From Deltaproteobacteria bacterium (GTDB lineage Bacteria; Desulfobacterota; Desulfobulbia; Desulfobulbales; Desulfobulbaceae): DNA of 14,094 bases. Position numbers and translations under genes: made by a program. Below the pieces are notes generated by a model, which did no database searches, had not been told where the DNA came from, and saw only the letters and a program-made list of their open reading frames with translations. The stretch spans positions 1 to 14,094 of the forward strand of contig JAADIK010000072.1 of the NCBI GenBank assembly GCA_013151365.1, in the 5' to 3' direction. Within the stretch, counting starts at the first letter, position 1; each line of letters opens with the position of its first letter. This document shows positions 5,930-11,907 of the stretch, piece by piece.

Positions 5930-6247
5930 TCAGATCGGCGGAGCAATGGTCACGACGATCCGCATATCGGTTGCGGCCTTGACCCCGTGCGGTTCGCGGA
6001 TGTCGGAGACCAGCATGTCGCCGGTCCGGGCCGGCATCGAGGCGTCGTTATCGCCGAGAAAAAAACCCTCGCCTTCGATAACCAGGATGCTCAGCTGGCC
6101 TTCTATGTCATGGGAATGAACAGGGAACAGCACGCCGGCCTGCAGGTTGAAGTTGATGATCTTGAAAAATTCCGACTCATGAACAACAAAACTTTTCATG
6201 CCCAGGGGATTGAACTCCCTTGTCTTGTCTAATTCAATTTTTTTCAT
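5930..6247 (-). CDS. Small cupin-domain protein
   Basis: A 105-residue single-domain cupin (double-stranded beta-helix). Motif 1 is seen as the LFPVHSHDIEGQLSILVIEGEG stretch (about 41-62), with two histidines and a glutamate suited to bind a metal ion. Motif 2 is the TGDMLVSDIREPHGVKA region (about 75-91), with the third histidine. Such small cupins act as metal-dependent enzymes or ligand sensors, and nothing visible fixes the substrate. The ATG is preceded by GTGGAGAT. It lies 46 bases after the AI-2E family gene and 9 bases before the acyltransferase gene, all on the minus strand, so it is likely in an operon with both. Confidence 0.83.
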   Translation of the reverse strand: MKKIELDKTREFNPLGMKSFVVHESEFFKIINFNLQAGVLFPVHSHDIEGQLSILVIEGEGFFLGDNDASMPARTGDMLVSDIREPHGVKAATDMRIVVTIAPPI

Positions 6248-6293
6248 ACCCGATCTCCACTTTCTTGTTTTGTGCCGTTAAAAAAAGTCGGCG

Positions 6294-7322
6294 TCATTCC
6301 CCGGCCTGCTCGCGAAGCGCGGCCCGGGCCTCGTTATTCGAGCCGAGAAGCAGGGCCAGGCGGCGGGTGTTCTCGTTGCCGGCCAGGATAATTTTGAGAG
6401 TCATGGTCAGCGGTACGGATAACAGCATGCCGACCGGCCCCAGGACCCACCCCCAGAAGGCCATGGAAACAAAAATGACCAGGGGGGACAGGCCGATCCC
6501 GGAGCCCATGATTTTTGGTTCCACAACATTGCCGACGACCATGTTGATCACCAGGTAGCAGGCCGCGGTTGCGGCTGCCGCGCCGGTCCCGATCTGGACG
6601 AGAGCGAGCAGCACTGCCGGTACGGCCGCAATAATGGAGCCGATGGTGGGAATAAAATTAAGGAGGAAGGCCACCAGGCCCCACATCACGGCAAAGTCAA
6701 CGCCGATAATTTTCAGGGCCACGGTGACCAGCACCCCGGTCATCAGGCTGGTCATGGTTTTAAGGACCATGTAGCGGTTGACGCCTTTGGTGATTTCGGC
6801 ATACTCTTCCAGGTCCGCATCGCGCTTGCCGGCAATGGCCCGCAGTTTATCCGGGAAACCGGCCGCTTCAAACAGGATAAAGACAAAGGTCAGGGTAATC
6901 ATGAAGGTATTGGTCAACAATCCGCCCATGGTATTGAGGGTATTGGCGACCATGTTCATGATCTTTCCCGGGTCGAACTGGTCAATGAGGGTCTGATCGG
7001 TCACCTTGATCCCATGAGTTCCCAGCCAGGCAATGACTCCGGCCAGCATGGTTTGCAGGCGTGACTGGTACAGCGGCAGGCTTTTTGAAAAATCGGTGAT
7101 CGAGGAGCCGACCAGGGTGGCCACTCCGGTTTCGAGAACGATCAGGACCACGACCAGGATGATGATCGAGATAAACGGCGGGATCCCTTTCGTCCGCAGC
7201 CAGTATAGCGGCGGCGCGCAGATAACGGCCAGAAAGACGGCCAGGAGCAAGGGGATAATAAGCGATTTTGCCGACATGATCCCGGCGACAATCACCACCA
7301 GCGCGGCAAGATTGATGAGCAT
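6294..7322 (-). CDS. AI-2E transporter family (PerM/TqsA, UPF0118) membrane protein
   Basis: A 342-residue polytopic inner-membrane protein of the AI-2E exporter superfamily, whose members export autoinducer-2, or act as Na+/H+ antiporters or other small-molecule permeases. Paired hydrophobic helices lie at the N-terminus (LINLAALVVIVAG, SLIIPLLLAVFLAVICAPPLYWL) and after a TKGIPPFISIIILVVVLIVLETG segment. A long amphipathic stretch follows, and then the C-terminal bundle with LLNFIPTIGSIIAAVPAVLLAL and MGSGIGLSPLVIFVSMAFWGWVLGPVGMLLSVPLTM, the most conserved signature of the family. I chose the ATG at 7322, which sits directly before the first helix; a TTG at 7361 would add 13 polar residues and has no better ribosome-binding site. 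The transported compound cannot be told from sequence. First gene of the minus-strand run ending with the cbiA-like gene. Confidence 0.87.
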   Translation of the reverse strand: MLINLAALVVIVAGIMSAKSLIIPLLLAVFLAVICAPPLYWLRTKGIPPFISIIILVVVLIVLETGVATLVGSSITDFSKSLPLYQSRLQTMLAGVIAWLGTHGIKVTDQTLIDQFDPGKIMNMVANTLNTMGGLLTNTFMITLTFVFILFEAAGFPDKLRAIAGKRDADLEEYAEITKGVNRYMVLKTMTSLMTGVLVTVALKIIGVDFAVMWGLVAFLLNFIPTIGSIIAAVPAVLLALVQIGTGAAAATAACYLVINMVVGNVVEPKIMGSGIGLSPLVIFVSMAFWGWVLGPVGMLLSVPLTMTLKIILAGNENTRRLALLLGSNNEARAALREQAGE

Positions 7323-7414
7323 GGCTTGGATCCGTTCCTCTAGGTTATGCCCATCCGGCAATGGTCTTCTTGCCCGAGCCCGGTGTTATTCTCAAAAAAT
7401 GATTCTCGAAATAT

Positions 7415-7428
7415 CATGTATATACCTG
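7415..7428. promoter_or_regulatory. 14-bp near-palindrome, copy 1 (candidate operator)
   Basis: CATGTATATACCTG matches the perfect palindrome at 7753-7766 in 13 of 14 positions. It lies 93 bases upstream of the chosen AI-2E family start, or 54 from the alternative TTG start, in the divergent intergenic region. Confidence 0.4.
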
Positions 7429-7574
7429 CGGTTGTTTTTTTCGCCTGCCTCGGAGTCTGCGCTTACCTGATCTCGAACAAAAATCCTCGTTTCCGGACCG
7501 ACACCAGTCGGGAAAATGTATCGACCGGCTATCGTTTTAGCATGCCGGCGGCCGGCGGTCAAATCCCATCCTGA
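7416..7574 (+). CDS. Possible small membrane protein (52 residues)
   Basis: An ATG at 7416 opens a 52-codon frame. Its product begins with one plausible membrane helix (IPAVVFFACLGVCAYLISNK, residues 3-22), then a basic, polar tail. The positive charges after the helix would favour an N-out orientation. There is no recognisable ribosome-binding site, and the start codon overlaps the palindrome at 7415-7428, both of which argue against it. No family is recognised. Treat as a candidate only. Confidence 0.22.
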   Translation: MYIPAVVFFACLGVCAYLISNKNPRFRTDTSRENVSTGYRFSMPAAGGQIPS

Positions 7575-7752
7575 TCCGGTTGTCACGGAACGCCTTGTGC
7601 GCCTCTGATAACGGCTGTCCGGGAGCGGCGGCGGCCGGCGGCCGATTTTCCCCTTGCATTCTTTTGGTTGTCCTGTTTTTGTACTCTTTGCCGGAGACTA
7701 TACGTAGGAACCGACAGCCTTGCCTTTCTACCGCACCGCTACTCTTGACGTT

Positions 7753-7766
7753 CAGGTATATACCTG
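7753..7766. promoter_or_regulatory. 14-bp perfect palindrome, copy 2 (candidate operator)
   Basis: CAGGTATATACCTG is its own reverse complement. It lies 52 bases before the lipoprotein start, directly after TTGACG. An 11-base core, GTATATACCTG, is shared exactly with copy 1 at 7418-7428. Confidence 0.45.
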
Positions 7767-7818
7767 TTCCCGGCAGACAACGCTGTCAAAAAAAACCGAT
7801 AATCTGGAGACTGATATT

Positions 7819-8310
7819 ATGCGGAATCATGGACGAACACTCGCCTTGCTGTTGCCGGCTTGTTTTCTGCTGGCCGCCTGCGGCAGTCACGATCAAACAA
7901 TGTATAAAGGTGTGACCTATCCACCCACCAACCAGGTGCGGGCGGCCTTTCAGGCAAGCCAGGTCCCGGATTCATGCCGGGTCTTTGCCCAGGCGCTCAT
8001 GATCACCCCCGCCGAATTCTCGGGCAAGGATATCGACCAGGCCGTTTCCAAAGAGGCGGAGGCCCGGGGCGCGAACATGGTGCTGATCGGCCGGAGCCGC
8101 CGTAGTAAAGAAGGCGACGCCCTGACGTTCCACTATTACGGGCCCAAGCAGGCCTATCCGATCAGCAGCTGGCTGGGCTGGCAGTATGGTGCCGAGGAGT
8201 GGGAACAGCAGGGCGAATGGGTCGACTTTGGCTACAATCAATGGAACAACAATACCGTACGGTACGATTATCCCATTGTCATGCATGTGGCCTTTCTTCG
8301 CTGCCAATAA
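7819..8310 (+). CDS. Small lipoprotein of unknown function
   Basis: A 163-residue predicted lipoprotein. The N-terminus has basic residues, a hydrophobic stretch and the lipobox LLAA before C21, so it should be cleaved by signal peptidase II and lipid-anchored. The next residue is Gly, not Asp, so outer-membrane sorting is plausible. The mature part contains AVSKEAEARGANMVLIGRS (about 75-93), resembling the helix-strand unit seen in RcsF/YbjQ-like envelope proteins where a helix ends in GAN/D before a VLI strand; this is a weak resemblance only. The C-terminal third is rich in aromatic and polar residues (WLGWQYGAEEWEQQGEWVDFGY). The start at 7819 is chosen because it places the signal peptide at the N-terminus and has GGAG at 7806-7809; the longer upstream frame would bury it. 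It is isolated, convergent with the AAA+ gene. Confidence 0.72.
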   Translation: MRNHGRTLALLLPACFLLAACGSHDQTMYKGVTYPPTNQVRAAFQASQVPDSCRVFAQALMITPAEFSGKDIDQAVSKEAEARGANMVLIGRSRRSKEGDALTFHYYGPKQAYPISSWLGWQYGAEEWEQQGEWVDFGYNQWNNNTVRYDYPIVMHVAFLRCQ

Positions 8311-8372
8311 CCTCTGGCCTGTCAGACCGCCCCCGGCGCCGGACAAAACAACCACCGGGATCAAATATTCCG

Positions 8373-8386
8373 TGTAACGATTCAGG
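8373..8386 (+). repeat. Partial extra copy of the 8413-8523 repeat end
   Basis: GTAACGATTCAGGT matches GTAACTATTCAGAT (8414-8427) in 12 of 14 positions, 41 bases apart in the same orientation. It may be a decayed end of a neighbouring copy of the same element. Confidence 0.35.
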
Positions 8387-8412
8387 TACAAGCAAAAAAC
8401 TGCCATAACCTC

Positions 8413-8523
8413 GGTAACTATTCAGATGTGCTCCATATTTGGGTAAGCAGGCCAACGAATCTATAGTATAACTATGTAAGGCGGCCTGATCGCCCGAAGA
8501 TGGAGCGCAGCTGGATAGTTACC
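8413..8523. repeat. 111-bp imperfect inverted-repeat element next to the AAA+ gene stop
   Basis: The outer 28 bases (8413-8440, beginning GGTAACTAT) match the reverse complement of 8496-8523 at 24 of 28 positions. Inside, GGG (8441-8443) and CAGGCC (8448-8453) pair with CCC (8493-8495) and GGCCTG (8483-8488). The centre carries a further small palindrome, ATAGT-ATA-ACTAT (8463-8475). The right end abuts the TAA stop (8524-8526) of the minus-strand AAA+ gene. There is no T-run typical of a terminator. It resembles a MITE or REP-like element, or an extended transcription-end structure. Confidence 0.6.
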
Positions 8524-10770
8524 TTACCAGACCGCGCGCAGCCCCTTGACCTTGCGGACCCGGTCGATTTTCCGTTCCAGTTCCACCCGCCACCGGGCGT
8601 GAATCCGGGCGGCGGAAGGGGCAATCAGTTCGGGCAGTCCGTACACCAGGCGGTCGGCGGCCCGGCTGGCCTCGATGACCGCCTCGATGGAACGGGCGCC
8701 GAACTTGTACTTTGCCAGGAGAAGCCGGAGCAGCAAGCCCGATGTCTTGCGGGCCGCCGACTTCCAGTGAGTCTGCATCTGGTGGGCAATGATAAAGGCC
8801 CGCTTGAGCAGGATGCGGCGCAGTTCTTCAAGCTCAACCGGCGACACCGCATCCCGCAGCAGGGCATCGTCGATCTCGATCCCGTCAATATCCAGCACCA
8901 CCCGGAGCCGGCTCATGAAGTCGGGAATCTTGAGCGTCTGGATCATCTGCGCTTCCCGGGGGTCGTCATAGCGCAACAAATCCTCCATGCCTTCATAGCT
9001 GGCCTTAACTCCGCCGGCAAAGACAAAAATGGCCCGGCCGATATGGTACGGAATGCCGTGAACATAGGTAACGCCGTCCTGCATGGCCGGAAGGAAATAA
9101 CGCAGGTAGCCGAATTCATGCTGATCATAGCGGCAGTCGAACTCATCCCAGAAGGCGATGGGGATCTTGCCCTGGGCCACCGACGCCCGGATCGGATCGA
9201 TGGCCGAGTTGATCTCGTCCGGTTCGGCAAACTGGGTCAGGTTGAATTCAAAAAAGCTAAAGGGATTGCCCTCGAATTTCCGGGAAATGACATTGGCCAC
9301 CTGCTTGACCGCAAAGGATTTCCCGGAACCAGGCGGGCCGAACACTCCGATACACAGGGGCCGGAGAACGTTTTTCCGGGAAACGTACGAGTCCATGACA
9401 TTATGCAGGGTAATGACCGGATCGATTTCCGCCGGATCAGTGGAGCGCAGGTGGCCGATCTGGAAGACGGGCAAGGGATCGAACCCCTTGCCCCGGTTGA
9501 CTTCTTCCTTCAGATAATGCAGCACCGAGACGATGACGTCTGCGCAGCCGTGGTTGCCGGAGCCTGCTTTTCCCTCGTGCCCGGAACTGAAAAAGGTGCG
9601 CAGGGCTCTTTTCTTTTCACTGTTCCACACCTGGCTGGCCACCAGGGCCAGGGTCGCGTCGAAATCAGGAGACAAGGCGGGCAGCTCGATAAAAGCGGGG
9701 TCCGGCACGTTGTCGATAAAGGAACAGGGCGAACCTTCGGGATAGGTGGGGGAAAAATCAAGGCGGGGGAATTCCAGGCCGTCGCTGAAGTAATACCCGT
9801 GCTCGTAGAGTACCTGCCAGTTCAGAAGCACCCTTTTCGAAAAATCAAAAAAGAAGTTGCGGCAGAACTTGAACCCTCCCAGGCGCATGGTATTCATGGC
9901 CAGCATGGAGGTAACCAGGGTGTCGTAACAGGGCACCGATCCCTTGTGCCGGGCTGAACTTTTTTCCGGGAGACAGCCCTTGCGGTAGCGGAAAAAAGTG
10001 CCGCCCGGGCCGACGTAGAGCAGACCGTGGGGGAACATCTCCACGATGATATGACAGCGGAACCGGCGGCCGTGTTCGTCCCAGAGCCCGACCTCCGCCG
10101 TGCGCAGGGCTCGGAGGCACATGGCCACAATGGTTTCCCAGCTGACCGATGCATCCATCTCCATGCGGGTGGTTTCCAGGTCGGCGAGGCGGCAGAACAG
10201 GGCAAAATTTTCACCCAGCTTGTCGGCCCATTGCTGCCAGTGCGCCACGGAAATGCCCATGGCAATACACCAGAGGTCCGGATTCAGTTTAACAATGTCG
10301 TCACAGACCTGCGGCGGCACCCCGGAGTCGTCGATCAACAGCATGCCGTTGTTATTGCTGATGGTCCGGGGATCGTTGTCGGCAATGACAAAGGGCTCCG
10401 CCGTGCTGCCCCGGCCCTCGGCCGGCAGGATCTGTTTGACCATGAACCAGCCGTGCCTGGTTTTCTGCCTTGCCGAACCTTTGTACTTGCGGAAAATTTG
10501 ATAGACCTGCTTTTCCTGGCCATAGGTCAGGGTGTGCAGCCGGGGCGTGAGTTCGGAGTCGGCAAGATAGGAGGCCAGCCAGGTCAGGCACTGTTCCAGC
10601 CGGCCGCCTTCAATGGATATCCGGCCGGCCAGCAGGTCGATGTCGTCACCGGGATTGTAGCCGTAGGCGGGCAGGCTGCCCTCGTCAAGGAGGCTGACCT
10701 CCTTGACGGGCATATTGTAAATGGTCACGTTGGAGCCGAGAAACAAAATTTTCGGGCTCTGCATATCCAT
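8524..10770 (-). CDS. Large AAA+ ATPase with an uncharacterised, possibly ribokinase-like N-terminal region
   Basis: A 748-residue protein. The C-terminal module is a clear AAA+ ATPase: Walker A GVFGPPGSGKSFAVKQVA (near 472-489), Walker B IPIAFWDEFDC (near 535-545), sensor-1-like strand AIFVFAGG (near 580), a possible arginine finger in DFMSRLR (near 620) and a lid with the sensor-2-like motif KFGARSIEAVIEAS (near 690). The first 330 residues are not a standard family to my eye. Segments such as LLIDDSGVPPQ, LWCIAMGISVAHWQQWADKL, ALFCRLADLET and HIIVEMFPHGLLYVGPGG, then CYDTLVTSMLAM, follow the order seen in PfkB/ribokinase-fold proteins, but the catalytic GAGD-type motif is not intact. No transmembrane segments are obvious. 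The ATG at 10770 has AAGGAG upstream. It is probably co-transcribed with prmA (51-base gap). Function unknown; an ATP-driven remodeller with a ligand-sensing N-terminus is a guess. Confidence 0.8.
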   Translation of the reverse strand: MDMQSPKILFLGSNVTIYNMPVKEVSLLDEGSLPAYGYNPGDDIDLLAGRISIEGGRLEQCLTWLASYLADSELTPRLHTLTYGQEKQVYQIFRKYKGSARQKTRHGWFMVKQILPAEGRGSTAEPFVIADNDPRTISNNNGMLLIDDSGVPPQVCDDIVKLNPDLWCIAMGISVAHWQQWADKLGENFALFCRLADLETTRMEMDASVSWETIVAMCLRALRTAEVGLWDEHGRRFRCHIIVEMFPHGLLYVGPGGTFFRYRKGCLPEKSSARHKGSVPCYDTLVTSMLAMNTMRLGGFKFCRNFFFDFSKRVLLNWQVLYEHGYYFSDGLEFPRLDFSPTYPEGSPCSFIDNVPDPAFIELPALSPDFDATLALVASQVWNSEKKRALRTFFSSGHEGKAGSGNHGCADVIVSVLHYLKEEVNRGKGFDPLPVFQIGHLRSTDPAEIDPVITLHNVMDSYVSRKNVLRPLCIGVFGPPGSGKSFAVKQVANVISRKFEGNPFSFFEFNLTQFAEPDEINSAIDPIRASVAQGKIPIAFWDEFDCRYDQHEFGYLRYFLPAMQDGVTYVHGIPYHIGRAIFVFAGGVKASYEGMEDLLRYDDPREAQMIQTLKIPDFMSRLRVVLDIDGIEIDDALLRDAVSPVELEELRRILLKRAFIIAHQMQTHWKSAARKTSGLLLRLLLAKYKFGARSIEAVIEASRAADRLVYGLPELIAPSAARIHARWRVELERKIDRVRKVKGLRAVW

Positions 10771-10821
10771 GGCGCGCTCCTTGTTTTGTCACGGTTTCAG
10801 GTTATAAACCGATGCTGCGGC

Positions 10822-11761
10822 TCAGCTTACCTCCTCAAACAGCAAGGCCGCCCACTCATCCTCGTGTTCGCTGCAAACCAGTCGCATGCCCTGTTCCCCA
10901 TACACCCGGCCGATATTTTTTTCCTGGGAGCCGCACAGGATACCGGCCAGGACAACCCGGCCGCCCGGCGCCAGCAGACGCTTCAATTCCGGCGCCATGC
11001 CGACCAGGACATCATGGACAATGTTGGCGCAGACCAGGTCGTATCTCCCCGGGACATCGGCCAGAGCGGTAGCGGCGACACCGATGTTCCAGTCAAGCCG
11101 GTTGGCCATCACGTTGTGCCGGGCCGCAGCCACCGCCTCCGGATCATTGTCAATGGCCATGATCCGGTCCGCCCCGAAGACCGCCGCCGCCATGGCGAGG
11201 ATAGCGGTCCCGGTCCCCACATCGAGCACGGTTTCGGGCCGGCCCCGGTCACTTTCCTGAAAACAGGAGGCAATAAGCGACAGGGCCAGTTTTGTCGAAG
11301 CATGCTGCCCCGTGCCGAACGCCCGTCCCGGGTCCATTTCCAGGACCCGCTGCCCCCGGCCGGGGGTATATTTTTCCCATGACCCAGGACGGCTTGATCA
11401 CCAGGCCCGGGACAATCTCGAAAGGGGTAAAAAACCGCTGCCAGCTTGTCGACCAGTCCTGGTCGTCGATAATTTCCGTTGTCGGCCGGGACGGGATGAG
11501 GGTGTAGAGGGCGAACAGTTTTTCCAGTTCGTCCATGAGATGATCCGGCACGGCCGCGGCCGGTTCGCCCGGTCCGTCGGCGTCAATGGCGAAGAAACCG
11601 CTGATTTCCCTGGTCTTTGTCGCCGAGACAGGTTTGATCTCCACGCCGACCCCGCTCAAGACCCCGACCAGGTCCGAGACCGGCTCGACAATTTGTTCCG
11701 GGCAGGCAACCGTTACTTTAAGCCATTGCCGCCCCGGTCTTATCTCCTTCAAAATAACCAC
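10822..11761 (-). pseudogene. prmA: Ribosomal protein L11 methyltransferase PrmA, split by a frameshift
   Basis: Two overlapping frames together make a complete PrmA, which uses SAM to trimethylate ribosomal protein L11. The N-terminal frame (from GTG 11761) carries the substrate-recognition domain and ends the conserved stretch at PGLVIKPSW. The downstream frame (to 10822) resumes with WEKYTPGRGQRVLEMDPGRAFGTGQHAST, then the SAM-binding motif VLDVGTGTAILAMAAA, DNDPEAV and the catalytic-site region CANIVHDVL. The break coincides with a 7-bp tandem near-duplication at 11376-11389. Removing one unit restores KPSWEKY and gives 310 residues, near the family norm. As written, translation from the GTG ends at 11249, losing the whole methyltransferase domain. 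A TTG at 11752 with GAGGTGG ahead of it is an alternative start. It may be a real mutation or a sequencing or assembly error. PrmA is non-essential in E. coli. Confidence 0.88.
11376..11389. repeat. 7-bp tandem near-duplication causing the prmA frameshift
   Basis: CCCATGA (11376-11382) is followed directly by CCCAGGA (11383-11389); they differ at one base. On the coding strand this reads TCCTGGG then TCATGGG. Seven bases shift the frame by one, at the exact codon where PrmA homologues read SWE. Confidence 0.85.
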
Positions 11762-11765
11762 CTCG

Positions 11766-11795
11766 TTGAATTTACAACGGTTATATGCTAATAAT
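11766..11795 (+). promoter_or_regulatory. Candidate promoter for the RACo-type gene
   Basis: TTGAAT (11766-11771) and AATAAT (11790-11795) are separated by 18 bases, 4 of 6 and 5 of 6 to consensus. This implies a leader of roughly 105 bases before the ATG at 11908. It interleaves with the divergent prmA promoter candidate. Confidence 0.35.
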
Positions 11796-11807
11796 TGTCA
11801 GTGTCCA
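11780..11807 (-). promoter_or_regulatory. Candidate prmA promoter
   Basis: On the minus strand TGGACA (11807-11802) and TATAAC (11785-11780) are separated by 16 bases, each 5 of 6 to consensus. This would start RNA about a dozen bases before the GTG at 11761. It overlaps the candidate promoter for the divergent gene. Confidence 0.4.
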
Positions 11808-11907
11808 TCCGAAAATGGTCTTTTTGCCCGATCTCCCGGACAGACACCTGTCATTGAAAACAAGCAATCATTCAGATCCGATCCATCTTCCGGAGTTTGA
11901 TATTGAT

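Larger units (their letters stand above)
7323..7818. other. Long divergent intergenic region
   Basis: About 496 bases separate the AI-2E family gene (minus) from the lipoprotein gene (plus). It holds the two near-identical 14-bp palindromes, a possible 52-residue membrane ORF, and T-rich stretches around 7431-7441 and 7674-7680. TTGACG (7745-7750) could be a -35 but has no matching -10. No tRNA, transposase remnant or convincing sigma-70 promoter was seen. Confidence 0.5.

Noticed and set aside
8413..8523. Integron attC site
   Set aside because: The element is a long imperfect palindrome of suitable size, but its ends do not fit the RYYYAAC and GTTRRRY core sites, and no integrase or cassette array is present.
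8500..9957. Long plus-strand open frame opposite the AAA+ gene
   Set aside because: Antisense to a gene with clear Walker motifs; the translated product shows no family pattern.
10027..11382. Plus-strand open frame of 451 codons spanning parts of the AAA+ and prmA genes
   Set aside because: It covers two recognisable minus-strand genes in antisense and has no start signal or motif.
11376..11389. Programmed ribosomal frameshift in prmA
   Set aside because: There is no slippery heptamer or stimulatory structure typical of programmed shifts, PrmA families do not use one, and the 7-bp duplication explains the break completely.
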